Positions 7,790 through 16,376 are shown, counted from the first letter of the stretch. The stretch: DNA of 55,932 nt from Paralimibaculum aggregatum (GCF_030270585.1 NZ_BSYI01000033.1:1-55932); one strand, 5' to 3'. Notes: generated by a model not told the origin, from the letters alone. Made by a program: numbers and translations.

Positions 7790-8713
7790 TCAGAACGCGA
7801 CCTGGTCGCCGCCCTTGAGCGCCAGCATGCCCCGTGCCTCGTCGGGCGTGGCGATCTCCAGCCCGAGGCCGGAGACGATCTCGCGTGCCTTCTCCACCTG
7901 CTCGGCGTTGGATTTCGCGAACCGCCCCGGGCCGGACCAGAGCGAATCCTCGAGCCCGACGCGGATGTTTCCGCCCATCGCCGCAGACATCGCGGCGATC
8001 GGCAGCTGGTTGCGCCCGGCGCCGAGCACCGACCACACGTAATCCTTGCCGAACAGCCGGTCGGCGGTGCGCTTCATGTGCTGCACGTCCTCGGGATGCG
8101 CGCCGATGCCGCCGAGCAGGCCGAACACGGTCTGCACGAAGAGCGGCGGCTTCACCCGTCCCTCGTCGAGGAAATGCGCGAGGTTGTAGAGATGCGAGGC
8201 GTCGTAGCACTCGAACTCGAAGCGGGTGCCGGCATCCGAGAGCGTGTCGAGGACATAGGCGATGTCCTGGAAGCTGTTGCGGAAGACGATGTCGCGGTTG
8301 GCGAGGTGCTCCCGCTCCCAGTCGTGGTCGAATTCCTTGAAGCGGTTCAGCATCGGGAACAGGCCGAAATTCATCGAGCCCATGTTGAGCGAGGCGACCT
8401 CGGGCTTCCAGACCCGGGCCGGCTCGGTCCGCTCTTCGACGCGCATGTAGGGCGCGCCGCCGGTGGTGAGGTTGAGCACCGCATTGGTGTTCTGCTTGAT
8501 CACCTTGAGGAAGGGCTCGAAGCCTTCCGGGCTCTGGTCGGGCTGGCCGGTATCGGGGTTGCGCGCGTGCAGGTGCACGATCGCCGCCCCCGCCTCGGCC
8601 GCGCCGATCGCCGCCTCGGCGATCTCTGCCGGGGTCACCGGCAGGGATGGCGACATCGAGGGCGTGTGGATCGCGCCGGTCACTGCGCAGGTGATGATGA
8701 CTTTGCGTGCCAT
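7790..8713 (-). CDS. BKACE (beta-keto acid cleavage enzyme, DUF849) family protein
   Basis: Zn-dependent enzyme of 307 residues. Family members condense a beta-keto acid with acetyl-CoA and release acetoacetate plus a new CoA ester. The Zn ligands HLHARNPDTG (His47, His49) and the acid in GLEDSLW (Glu255) are visible, as is the active-site loop SLNMGSMNF. It follows a lambda-crystallin-type 3-hydroxyacid dehydrogenase by 23 nt in the same operon. The pair could oxidise a 3-hydroxy acid and then cleave the 3-keto acid. In known carnitine catabolism a dehydrogenase and a BKACE work this way, but the partner here looks closer to L-gulonate 3-dehydrogenase. The substrate is therefore open. Confidence 0.92.
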   Translation of the reverse strand: MARKVIITCAVTGAIHTPSMSPSLPVTPAEIAEAAIGAAEAGAAIVHLHARNPDTGQPDQSPEGFEPFLKVIKQNTNAVLNLTTGGAPYMRVEERTEPARVWKPEVASLNMGSMNFGLFPMLNRFKEFDHDWEREHLANRDIVFRNSFQDIAYVLDTLSDAGTRFEFECYDASHLYNLAHFLDEGRVKPPLFVQTVFGLLGGIGAHPEDVQHMKRTADRLFGKDYVWSVLGAGRNQLPIAAMSAAMGGNIRVGLEDSLWSGPGRFAKSNAEQVEKAREIVSGLGLEIATPDEARGMLALKGGDQVAF

Positions 8714-8736
8714 GTGGGCATTCCTTCTTCGCTGGA

Positions 8737-9663
8737 TCAGTCTGCGGCGCCGAGATGGGCCGAGAGCGCGGCGAGCCGGGCATTGCGCCAGGCGGTGCGC
8801 TCGGCCAGGCGGCCGGGTTCGGGCGCGTGCGGCCAGCTCTCGAGCAGCCGCGCCATGCTGGCCTCGTCGAACACGCCGGGGCCGGCCGGGTCGGCGGCGA
8901 GGCGCTTGTAGAAGCCGGTGTAGCGGGCGCAGTAGTCCGGGATGCCGCCGGGCGCGTTGAGCTCAATGGTGGCGAAGGGTCCGATGAAGGACCAGCGCCG
9001 GGCCAGCCCGTCGGTCAGCGTGAGATCGAGCTCCTCGGCGGAGATCACCCCGTCCTCGACCAGGCGGAAGGCCTCGGCCAGCAGCGCGCCCTGCAGGCGG
9101 TTGAGCACGAAGCCCTCGACCTCGGCATTGACGGTGACCGGGGTCTGACCGACCGCGCGATAGGTCTCGCGGGCGCGCTCCAGCACCTCCGGCGCGGTCC
9201 AGGGCGCACCGCAGAGCTCGACCAGCGGCACCAGATGCGGCGGGTTCACCGGGTGCCCCACCAGGCAGCGCGCGCGCCCGGGGAGCGCCTCGGTGAAGCG
9301 CGAGGCGGTGATCGCCGAGGTCGAGGAGGCGAGCACGGCCTCGGGCGGCGCCAGCGCGTCGAGCTCGGCAAACAGCGCCTGCTTGACCTCGACCCGCTCG
9401 GGCCCGTTCTCCTGCACGAACGCGGTGCCCGCGACGCAGTCGGCGAGCGTCTCGGCCACCGTGATCCGCGCCGTCAGCGCCGCCGCATCGGGGATCAGCC
9501 CGGCCGCCGCCAGCACCTCCGCATCGGCCCGTGCCGCCGCGGCAAAGCCGTCCCGCGTCGCCGCGTCGGGGTCCCATGCGGAGACCTCCCATCCGGCGCG
9601 CGCGAACACGATCGACCAGGCACGCCCGATCAGCCCCGATCCCACGATGGATGCCTTGGCCAT
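8737..9663 (-). CDS. 3-hydroxyacyl-CoA dehydrogenase-family protein, lambda-crystallin/L-gulonate 3-dehydrogenase type
   Basis: NAD-dependent 3-hydroxyacid dehydrogenase of 308 residues. The Rossmann motif IVGSGLIG occurs at about residues 5-12. The 3-HCDH signatures SSSTSAI, GHPVNPPHLVPLVE and GFVLNRLQGALLAEA follow, then a C-terminal helical domain with SFIGPFATIELNA. This wording is very close to what I recall of vertebrate lambda-crystallin (L-gulonate 3-dehydrogenase), and the family also contains L-carnitine dehydrogenase. The ATG at 9663 has GGGAG 8 nt upstream; a TTG five codons earlier is less likely. It lies 16 nt after the fused Liv transporter gene and 23 nt before the BKACE gene, so import, oxidation and cleavage form one operon. 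Confidence 0.88.
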   Translation of the reverse strand: MAKASIVGSGLIGRAWSIVFARAGWEVSAWDPDAATRDGFAAAARADAEVLAAAGLIPDAAALTARITVAETLADCVAGTAFVQENGPERVEVKQALFAELDALAPPEAVLASSTSAITASRFTEALPGRARCLVGHPVNPPHLVPLVELCGAPWTAPEVLERARETYRAVGQTPVTVNAEVEGFVLNRLQGALLAEAFRLVEDGVISAEELDLTLTDGLARRWSFIGPFATIELNAPGGIPDYCARYTGFYKRLAADPAGPGVFDEASMARLLESWPHAPEPGRLAERTAWRNARLAALSAHLGAAD

Positions 9664-9679
9664 TGTCGTCACTCCCAAA

Positions 9680-12193
9680 CTAGAGCCAGAGAACCTGCCG
9701 GCGCAGGTCGAGATCGTCGCGCAGCGCGGCAGAGGCGCCCTCGTGTATCACCCGTCCGCGCTCGAGCGCCACCGTGCGATCGGAGAGCGCCAGCGCCAGG
9801 TCCAGATTGTGGTCCACGATGATGATCGAGACCTCCTGGCGCAGCCGGTCGAAGCTCTCGAAGAGCTGCTCGACAACCGTCGGCGCCAGCCCCTCGAAGG
9901 GCTCGTCGAGCAGCAGCAGCCGGGTGTCGCCCGAGAGCGCGCGCGCCACCGCCACCATCTGCTGCTCGCCGCCCGAAAGCATGTCGGCCGGGGTCTCCAG
10001 CCGCTCGCGGATGCGCGGGAAGAAGGTGAAGATGCGCTCCTCGTCCCAGTGCGCGCCCTGGCCGGTGCGCCGGCGCAGGCGGCCCAGCTCCAGGTTCTGG
10101 CGCACCGTCATGCCGGCGAAGAGCCCGCGCCCCTGCGGTGCGTAGCCGATGCCGGCGCGGGCCATCTCGGCGGAGCTCCAGCGGGCGATGTCGACACCGC
10201 CGAGCTCGATGCTGCCCGAGGAGACCGGCGCGATGCCGATCAGCGACTTGAGCAGCGTCGACTTGCCGGCGCCATTGCGCCCGAGCAGCGCCATGATCTC
10301 GTTCTGGCGGAGCTCGAAGCCGAGATCGGCGAGGATGTGGCTCTTGCCGTAGTGGGTGTTGAGGCCGGAGACGCGCAGCAGCAGCTCCGAGGTCGCGGCG
10401 CTGGCGCGCGGGCGGGCGGCGATGGCGGCATTGCCGGCGCCGATATAGACCTCCTGCACCACCGCCGAGCCGCGCACCGTTTCGGCATCGCCGTCGAGCA
10501 GCTTCACGCCCTCGTTCATCACCGTCACATGATCGGCAAGCTGGAACACCCGGTCGATGTCGTGCTCGACGAGCAGCACCGGGATCTCCTGCGAGATCGT
10601 CTTGATCAGGTCTCCGACGCGGGCGCGCTCGGCCGCGGCGAGGCCGGCCAGCGGCTCGTCGAGCAGCAGGATCCGCGGCCTTGCGGCCAGCGCGAGGCCG
10701 AGATCGAGAAGCCGCTGCCCGCCATAGGAGAGCGAGCCGGCGGGCGCGCGCTCCATGCCGGCGAGGCCGAGCCAGTCGAGCATCTCGCGGGTCTCGGCGC
10801 GGGTGGTCGCAAGGCTTCGGGTCGAGCGCCAGGGATCGAAGCGGGCGGGGTCCTGCGCCTGCGCGGCGAGGCGGATGTTCTCCTCGACGCTGAGTTCCGG
10901 GAACAGGTTGGTGATCTGGAACGAACGGCCGATCCCGGCCTCCGCCGCGGCCTCGGGCGAGCCGCCGGGCAGGCGCCTGCCGGCCACCTTCACCGTGCCG
11001 CGGTCGGGCGCGAACATCCCGGACATCAGGTTGAAGGCGGTGGTCTTGCCAGCGCCGTTAGGGCCGATGAGCGCGTGCAGGCTGCGATCGGCGACCTGCA
11101 GGCTGACCCCGTCCACCGCCTTGAGCGCGCCGAAGGACTTGGCGACGTTCTCGGCCTCGAGCGCCGGCCCCTCGAGCCCGCTCCCGGGGCGCAGATGCGC
11201 CGGGAAGGGCCGCTCCGCCACCCGCCGGCCGGACATCGCCGCGTCCTCCACCGGATCGGGGCGCACCAGGCGCAGGAGCCGCCGGCCGATCCCCGCCAGC
11301 CCGTCCGGCGAGAACACGATGAAGCCGACGAACAGGAGCCCGAACCAGAACAGCCAGTTCGGCGTGTAGATCGACAGGAACTCGCGGAACAGCACGTAGA
11401 AGAGCGCGCCGATCATCGGGCCGATGAAGCTGCGCATGCCGCCGATCACGACCATGGCGAGCAGCTCGCCCGAGAAGATCACGCTGATCGGCTCGGCCGA
11501 GGTCATGCGGTTCTTGTAGAGCAGCAGGACGCCGGCGAGCCCGGTCAGCGTGGCCGAGATCACGAAGGCCGCGAGCTTGTAGCGATCGGTGCGGTAGCCG
11601 AGGAAGCGCGCGCGCTGCTCGTTCTCGCGGATCGCCACCAGCACCGAGCCGAGCGGCGATCCGTGCAGCCGCCAGAGCAGGAACACCACCGCGAAGCCGA
11701 TGCCGCCGACGAGATAGTAATACGCCTCCGGGTCCTCGAAGCTGGCCCCGGCGAAGGCCGGCCGGGTGATCCCGCCAAGCCCGTTCTCGCCGCCGGTCAC
11801 CCCGGTCCAGCGGAAGGCGATCACGTAGAGCATCGCCGAGAGCGCCAGCGTCAGCAGCGAGAAATAGACCCCGCGCCGGCGCAGGATCAGGAAGCCGAAG
11901 ACCGTCGCCGCCAGCGCGGTGATGCCGAGCCCGATCAGCACCGGGCCGAAGAAGCCTTCGGGGAACAGCTCGCGCTGCGCGATGCCCGCGGCATAGGCGG
12001 CCATGCCGAACCAGGCGCCGTGACCGAAGGAGACGAGCCCGGTATGCCCGGTGAGCACGTTGAGCGCGAGGCAGGCGATGGCGAAGATCACCACCTCCGC
12101 CGCCGAGGTCATGGTGAGCCCGATCGAGAGCATCAGGGGCGGCAGCAGCAGCAGGCCGAGCGCCGCCGTGATGAGGGGGGTGTAGCGCGTCAT
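9680..12193 (-). CDS. Fused branched-chain-amino-acid-type ABC transporter: LivM permease, LivG ATPase and LivF ATPase in one polypeptide
   Basis: One uninterrupted frame of 837 residues carries three transporter subunits. Residues 1 to about 310 are a LivM-type permease (VLTGHTGLVSFGHGAWFGM; IAIRENEQRA-like EAA loop). Residues about 340-575 are a LivG ATPase (Walker A GPNGAGKTT near 375, LSYGGQRLLDLGLAL signature, LLLDEPLAGL Walker B). Residues about 600-837 are LivF (Walker A GRNGAGKST near 638, LSGGEQQMVAVARAL, LLLDEPFEGL). An Ala-rich linker joins the ATPases. The start is the ATG at 12193, or a GTG at 12202 that overlaps the livH stop as GTGA. It needs LivH (upstream) and the binding protein at 13266-14516. 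It imports an unknown substrate, presumably the one handled by the downstream dehydrogenase and BKACE. Confidence 0.9.
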   Translation of the reverse strand: MTRYTPLITAALGLLLLPPLMLSIGLTMTSAAEVVIFAIACLALNVLTGHTGLVSFGHGAWFGMAAYAAGIAQRELFPEGFFGPVLIGLGITALAATVFGFLILRRRGVYFSLLTLALSAMLYVIAFRWTGVTGGENGLGGITRPAFAGASFEDPEAYYYLVGGIGFAVVFLLWRLHGSPLGSVLVAIRENEQRARFLGYRTDRYKLAAFVISATLTGLAGVLLLYKNRMTSAEPISVIFSGELLAMVVIGGMRSFIGPMIGALFYVLFREFLSIYTPNWLFWFGLLFVGFIVFSPDGLAGIGRRLLRLVRPDPVEDAAMSGRRVAERPFPAHLRPGSGLEGPALEAENVAKSFGALKAVDGVSLQVADRSLHALIGPNGAGKTTAFNLMSGMFAPDRGTVKVAGRRLPGGSPEAAAEAGIGRSFQITNLFPELSVEENIRLAAQAQDPARFDPWRSTRSLATTRAETREMLDWLGLAGMERAPAGSLSYGGQRLLDLGLALAARPRILLLDEPLAGLAAAERARVGDLIKTISQEIPVLLVEHDIDRVFQLADHVTVMNEGVKLLDGDAETVRGSAVVQEVYIGAGNAAIAARPRASAATSELLLRVSGLNTHYGKSHILADLGFELRQNEIMALLGRNGAGKSTLLKSLIGIAPVSSGSIELGGVDIARWSSAEMARAGIGYAPQGRGLFAGMTVRQNLELGRLRRRTGQGAHWDEERIFTFFPRIRERLETPADMLSGGEQQMVAVARALSGDTRLLLLDEPFEGLAPTVVEQLFESFDRLRQEVSIIIVDHNLDLALALSDRTVALERGRVIHEGASAALRDDLDLRRQVLWL

Positions 12194-12198
12194 CTTGC

Positions 12199-13068
12199 TC
12201 ACTCGAACCTGGTGATCCGCTCGCCGAACAGGCCGCGCGGGCGCAGCAGCAGGATCACGAGCATCATGAAGTAGATCGCGGCGGTGGAGAACGCGGAGAA
12301 GCCGAGCCCGACCATCGCGCCCTTGACCATGCCGACCAGAAGCGCGGCCAGCACCACGCCCCAGAACGAGCCGAGCCCGCCGATCACCACCACCACGAAG
12401 GCGGGCGTCAGGATCTCCGCCCCCATCGCCGGGTGGATGGTGTAGATCGGCGCCAGCAGCACGCCCGCGAGGCCGGCCAGCCCGATGCCGATGCCGGCCA
12501 CCGCCGCCATGTAGGGCCTGAGCGAGATGCCGAGCGCGCCGACCATGTCCGGGTCCTGCACGCCGGCGCGCACCACGCGGCCGAAGGAGGTGCGCTCGAG
12601 CAGGAACCACAGCCCCGCGACACAGAGCGTCGCCACCGCGATCAGGAAAACCCGGTAGCGCGAGTAGATGAAGTCTCCGAGGAACACCTGGCCGCGCAGA
12701 TAGTCCGGGATCGAGAAGGAAAGCGGCGCCGCGCCGTAGATCATCCGCAGGCCCTGCTCCGCCACCATGGCGAGGCCGAAGGTCAGGAGCAGCGAATAGA
12801 GCGGGTCGATCCGGTAGAACCGGGTGAAGAGCAGCCGCTCCACCGTGATCCCGAGCAGCGCCACGGCCGCCGGCGAGATCACCAGCGCGCCGCCGAAGCC
12901 CACATAGGGAGCGATCGTCAGCGTCAGATAGGCGCCGATGGCGTAGAACGCTCCGTGTGCCAGGTTGATGATGCCGCCGAGCGAGAAGATCAGCGACAGG
13001 CCGAGCGCGATCAGCAGGTAGTAGACCCCGTCCAGCAGGCCGTTGAGCAGTTGCATTGCGAAGAGCAT
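12199..13068 (-). CDS. livH: Branched-chain-amino-acid-type ABC transporter permease LivH
   Basis: Inner-membrane permease of 289 residues with about eight hydrophobic segments. LivH hallmarks are the N-terminal GLSLIFSLGGIINLAHGAFYAIGAY and the conserved GVLLAPIYTIHPAMG and FVVVVIGGLGSFWGVVLAALLVG stretches near the C-terminus. It would pair with the LivM domain of the downstream fusion protein. No strong Shine-Dalgarno sequence precedes either ATG (13068 or 13056), so the exact start is uncertain. A 197-nt GC-rich spacer separates it from the binding-protein gene. Confidence 0.92.
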   Translation of the reverse strand: MLFAMQLLNGLLDGVYYLLIALGLSLIFSLGGIINLAHGAFYAIGAYLTLTIAPYVGFGGALVISPAAVALLGITVERLLFTRFYRIDPLYSLLLTFGLAMVAEQGLRMIYGAAPLSFSIPDYLRGQVFLGDFIYSRYRVFLIAVATLCVAGLWFLLERTSFGRVVRAGVQDPDMVGALGISLRPYMAAVAGIGIGLAGLAGVLLAPIYTIHPAMGAEILTPAFVVVVIGGLGSFWGVVLAALLVGMVKGAMVGLGFSAFSTAAIYFMMLVILLLRPRGLFGERITRFE

Positions 13069-13265
13069 GTGGAGACCGATTCGATTGCGCTCGGGAGCGG
13101 CTTCGGTGAGAGCGGGGCCGGAGGCCCGGGCGAGCGGGAGCCGCGGGGCCGCCCCGGCCGCAGCCGGCGCCGCCTCGCGTCATCCCGCCCGCCCGGGACG
13201 CCCCGTCGTCCGGGGAGCCCGGAGACCCCGGCGCGGCGGGGTCGTCCGGACCGTCTCGGGCCGAC
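13069..13265. other. GC-rich intra-operon spacer with hairpin potential
   Basis: This spacer follows the binding-protein gene and precedes livH. It contains short strong stems, for example CCCCG/CGGGG at 13201-13215. Such structures after a binding-protein gene often stabilise its mRNA or partly terminate transcription, so that the binding protein outnumbers the permease. I see no gene in it. Confidence 0.3.
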
Positions 13266-14516
13266 TCAGCTCGGGAAGGTGCAGGTGTTCTCTTCTTCCG
13301 TCGCGGCGATCAGCTCGAGGCTCTCGCCGGTGCCGGGAACCGGATCGCTCGAGGTGAAGATGTCCCACTGGTTCTCGATCTGGTCGGGCGGCAGCGCGGT
13401 GATGCCGTACATCTCGTTCATGAACTGGTGGTCGCGCTTGCGGAAATAGCCCTCGCGGGTCTTCAGCACGTCGAAGCTCGCCTCGCTCTCGAAATGCTCG
13501 ACGATGGCGGCGCTGTCGGTGGTGCCGAGTTCCTCCATCGACTGGGCGATGATCTTGACCGCGTTGTAGTCGCCCCAGGCCTGGTTCTCGGGCGGCTTGC
13601 CATAGGCGTCGGTGAAGGCCTTGACGAAGGCGCGGGAGCCGTCGGTCTCGACCCGGTGGTGCCAGACCGAGGGCCAGGAGCCGACGAAGTTGCCCTTGCC
13701 CGCCGCCCAGGCCAGCGCCATGTCGAAGCCGAAGCCGCCGAGCGGATAGTCGAGCCCGAACTCGGCATACTGCTTGAAGAAGTTGGTGGTCTGCTGGCCG
13801 GCGAGGTTGAGGATCACCAGGTCCGGCTCGGCGGCGCGGATCTGCAGCATGTAGGCCGAGAAGTCGGTGGCGTCGGTGGGCACCAGCTCGTCGCCGGCGA
13901 AGGTGCCGCCATTGGCCGTCATGAAGCGCTTCGCCACCTTCAGGAGGTCGTGCCCGAAGGCATAGTCGGCGGTCATCGAGAACCAGCGCTTGCCCTCGAC
14001 CAGCCCCTCGCGGGTGTAGAACTGGCCGATCGACTTCACGTACATCGAGTTCTGCGCCTCGATGTGGAACATGAACTTCTTGCAGTCCGAACCGCGCAGC
14101 GCGTCCGAGTTGCAGCCGGTGTTGACGAAGAGCGTTCCGGTGCGCTGCGCCACCTGGCCGATGGTCAGGCCGGAGGACGACGAGATCTCGCCGACGATGC
14201 AGGCCACCCCGTCGCGCTCGATCATCCGCTCGGCCTTAGTGGACGCGGTCTGCGGATTGACCGAATCCTCCTGCAGGAGCTCGATCTCGCGGCCCATCAC
14301 GCCGCCGGCGGCGTTGATCTCGTCGACCGCGAGGCGAGAGGCCATCGCCGCGTATTCGCCGAGCGGGCCGAGAAAGCCGGTGCGCGGGGTCAGGTGGCCG
14401 AATCGGATCTTGTCCGACTGGGCGCGCAGAATCGCCGGGCTGGCAAGCGTGAGCGCGGCCGCGCCGGCGCCCGACTGGAGCAGGCGGCGGCGGGAAATGG
14501 GTCTGTATGCAGCCAT
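13266..14516 (-). CDS. Periplasmic substrate-binding protein of a Liv-type ABC transporter, Tat-exported
   Basis: Type I periplasmic binding protein of 416 residues. The N-terminus carries a twin-arginine signal (SRRRLLQSGAGAAALTLASP, then AILRAQ), so export of a folded protein is expected. Mature-domain signatures of the LivJ/AmiC-like family include TPRTGFLGPLGEYAAMA, AVDEINAAGGVMGREIELL, EDSVNPQTASTKAERMIERD and SMTADYAFGHDLL. AAGGAGG lies 6 nt before the ATG. It heads the operon SBP-livH-livMGF-dehydrogenase-BKACE and is divergent from a GntR regulator. The ligand is not predictable from sequence. Confidence 0.93.
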   Translation of the reverse strand: MAAYRPISRRRLLQSGAGAAALTLASPAILRAQSDKIRFGHLTPRTGFLGPLGEYAAMASRLAVDEINAAGGVMGREIELLQEDSVNPQTASTKAERMIERDGVACIVGEISSSSGLTIGQVAQRTGTLFVNTGCNSDALRGSDCKKFMFHIEAQNSMYVKSIGQFYTREGLVEGKRWFSMTADYAFGHDLLKVAKRFMTANGGTFAGDELVPTDATDFSAYMLQIRAAEPDLVILNLAGQQTTNFFKQYAEFGLDYPLGGFGFDMALAWAAGKGNFVGSWPSVWHHRVETDGSRAFVKAFTDAYGKPPENQAWGDYNAVKIIAQSMEELGTTDSAAIVEHFESEASFDVLKTREGYFRKRDHQFMNEMYGITALPPDQIENQWDIFTSSDPVPGTGESLELIAATEEENTCTFPS

Positions 14517-14570
14517 TTTTTCCTCCTTGGGGACCGTTCTGGGTTTTCACACGATCTGCGTCGTGCTTTT

Positions 14571-14595
14571 TGTGATCTGTTATCTGTGATCACAG
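14571..14595. promoter_or_regulatory. Operator-like repeats in the divergent GntR/ABC promoter
   Basis: CTGTGATCACAG (14584-14595) is a perfect 12-bp palindrome. Its half site TGTGATC recurs as a direct copy at 14571-14577, 14 bp away. The pair lies in the AT-richer gap between the binding-protein gene (minus) and the GntR gene (plus). A target for the adjacent FCD-type GntR is the likeliest reading. A CRP site is unlikely because the half sites abut without the 6-nt spacer. Confidence 0.5.
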
Positions 14596-14607
14596 TCAGA
14601 TTGTGCT

Positions 14608-15339
14608 ATGACCGCTCATATGTCGAGAGAATTCTGGATGCCGATGAACGACGCACTCGCCAGGGAAGCCCAGCTGCAGATCGAGCCCACGCTCGGCGAC
14701 CGCACGTTCCGCCAGCTCAGCAAGCTGCTGATCTCGGGCCAGCTGGCGCCGGGCGAGCGGCTCTCGATCCGCGACCTGGCCGAGACCTTTGGCGTCTCGA
14801 TGACCCCGGTGCGCGAGGCGGTGGCGCGGCTTGCCGCGACCGGCGCGCTCACCGTCGCGCGCAACCGTGCGGCCATGGTGCCGGTGATGGATCTCGCGAC
14901 GTTCCGCGATCTGGCCCGGGTGCGCGAGGAGATCGAGGGCTTCGCGGCGGCCGAGGCGGCGCGCAACCGCGACGAGGCGCAGCTCGCCGAGATCGAGCGC
15001 GCCGAGCGCGCCTTCACGGCGCTCAGCAGCACCCGCCCCTCCGATATTGTGCATGCGGTGCGGCTCAATCAGGAGCTGCATTTCGCAATCTATGCGGCGG
15101 CCGGATCGCCGACGCTGCTCGAGATCGTCTTCGCGCTGTGGCTACGGGTCGGGCCGGTGCTCAACCTCGACCTGCGCGAGAACCCGGGCCGGCTCGAGGC
15201 CGGTATCGCGGTCGAGTGCCACAAGGCGGCGGCACGGGCGATTCGCGACCGCGATCCGGCCCGCGCCCGCGAGGCGATCGCCCGCGACATCGCCAGCGCC
15301 GCGGAGTTCATCAAGGGGCAGAACAAGCTGCCCTCCTGA
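14608..15339 (+). CDS. GntR-family transcriptional regulator, FCD domain
   Basis: Regulator of up to 243 residues. The winged helix-turn-helix is at about residues 30-95 (GDRTFRQLSKLLISGQL, LSIRDLAETFGVSMTPVREAVARL, GALTVARNRAAMV). The FCD domain follows, with ATFRDLARVREEIEGFAAAEAA, a metal-ligand-like NQELHFAIYAAAGSPTLLEI, and ECHKAAARAIRDRDPARAREAI. Several in-frame ATGs (14608, 14620, 14638, 14644) precede the conserved part and none has a clear Shine-Dalgarno sequence, so the start is uncertain. It is divergent from the Liv operon and 19 nt upstream of an SDR gene. Control of both units is likely. Confidence 0.9.
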   Translation: MTAHMSREFWMPMNDALAREAQLQIEPTLGDRTFRQLSKLLISGQLAPGERLSIRDLAETFGVSMTPVREAVARLAATGALTVARNRAAMVPVMDLATFRDLARVREEIEGFAAAEAARNRDEAQLAEIERAERAFTALSSTRPSDIVHAVRLNQELHFAIYAAAGSPTLLEIVFALWLRVGPVLNLDLRENPGRLEAGIAVECHKAAARAIRDRDPARAREAIARDIASAAEFIKGQNKLPS

Positions 15340-15358
15340 CAGGAAAGAGAGACACGGC

Positions 15359-16135
15359 ATGGACCTCAACCTTCGTGACCGGCGGGTGATCGTGACCGCT
15401 GGCGCCGGCGGCATCGGCCTGGAGATCGCGCGCGCCTTCGTCGAGGAGGGGGCGCGGGTCTGGGTCTGCGACGCCGACGACCGGGCGCTCGCGGCGCTCG
15501 GCACCAGCGACCCGGCGATCCGCTCGGCGCCATGCGATGTCGCCGACCGGGCGGCGGTGGCCGCCTTCTTCGAGACCGCGACGGCGGATCTCGGCGGGCT
15601 TGACATCATGGTGAACAATGCCGGGATCGCCGGGCCGACGGCGAAGGTCGACGACCTGCCGCCGGAGGAATGGGACCGCTGCCTCGAGGTCTGCCTGACC
15701 GGACAGTTCAACTTCGCCCGGCTGGCCGCGCCGCTGCTGCGACAGAGCGACAACGCCTCCCTGATCAACCTCTCCTCGCTCGCCGGGCGTTGCGGCTTTG
15801 CCCTGCGCTCGCCCTATGCCGCGGCGAAATGGGGGGTGATCGGCTTCACCAAGTCGCTGTCGATCGAGCTCGGGCCCGATGGCGTGAGGGTCAATGCGAT
15901 CCTGCCCGGGCTGGTGGCCGGCGACCGGCAGCGCCGGGTGCTCGAGGCGAAGGCGCAGCGCCTCGGCCGGAGCTTCGCCGAGATCGAGGCGGCGGCCTTC
16001 TCCTACACCTCGATCCGGGAATACGTGACCCCGCGCCAGATCGCCGACCAGATCCTGTTCCTGTGCAGCGAGCGCGGCCGCACGATCTCTGGCCAGGCGA
16101 TCTCGATCTGCGGCGACACGCAGATGCTCGCCTGA
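15359..16135 (+). CDS. Short-chain dehydrogenase/reductase (SDR)
   Basis: Classical SDR of 258 residues. The cofactor motif is TAGAGGIG at about residues 13-20, a variant of TGxxxGxG. NNAGIAG follows at 86-92, the catalytic Ser is in NLSSLAG (about 139), and Tyr153/Lys157 are in SPYAAAKWG. Asp at the end of beta-2 (VCDADD) favours NAD over NADP. The ATG at 15359 follows AGGAAAGAGAG, and the gene is co-transcribed with the upstream GntR regulator. With the divergent dehydrogenase, BKACE and ABC importer it probably oxidises a hydroxyl of the same imported compound. The substrate is unknown. Confidence 0.92.
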   Translation: MDLNLRDRRVIVTAGAGGIGLEIARAFVEEGARVWVCDADDRALAALGTSDPAIRSAPCDVADRAAVAAFFETATADLGGLDIMVNNAGIAGPTAKVDDLPPEEWDRCLEVCLTGQFNFARLAAPLLRQSDNASLINLSSLAGRCGFALRSPYAAAKWGVIGFTKSLSIELGPDGVRVNAILPGLVAGDRQRRVLEAKAQRLGRSFAEIEAAAFSYTSIREYVTPRQIADQILFLCSERGRTISGQAISICGDTQMLA

Positions 16136-16148
16136 GGCGGCGCCCTCG

Positions 16149-16176
16149 CCGATCCGCGGGGCGGAACGCGGATCGG
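16149..16176 (+). terminator. Terminator-like hairpin after the SDR gene
   Basis: CCGATCCGCG (16149-16158) pairs perfectly with CGCGGATCGG (16167-16176) around an 8-nt loop, 13 nt after the SDR stop. No T-tract follows. The rest of the 241-nt gap to the next gene holds a ribosome binding site but no other recognisable element. Confidence 0.5.
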
Positions 16177-16376
16177 GCGGGGCGGGATGCCGGCCCGGAT
16201 GGCGCGGAGCGGGCGCCGCGGCAGCAGTCGATGACATCAGGATTTGTTTGATTGATTTCCCGCATCGTTGCAGCGTCAATCGCGGCATTCGCGCCGGCCG
16301 GGTGCCGGCGCCGCCGGGGCGGTCGCGGCATCGCCGCGATTCGCTGCCGGGAACCCTGGACGCTAGGAGGCATGCA

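Noticed and set aside
8737-9663. Naming the dehydrogenase and BKACE as carnitine-degradation cdhA/cdhC
   Set aside because: The dehydrogenase resembles lambda-crystallin/L-gulonate 3-dehydrogenase at least as well, and the importer is not of the betaine/carnitine type. The evidence does not separate the options.
12203-13183. Further N-terminal extension of the LivMGF fusion across livH
   Set aside because: This part is an out-of-frame shadow of livH. The fusion begins at 12193 or 12202, where LivM homology starts.
14584-14595. CTGTGATCACAG as a CRP/FNR-type site
   Set aside because: CRP sites need about 6 nt between TGTGA and TCACA; here the halves abut. A local GntR operator fits better.
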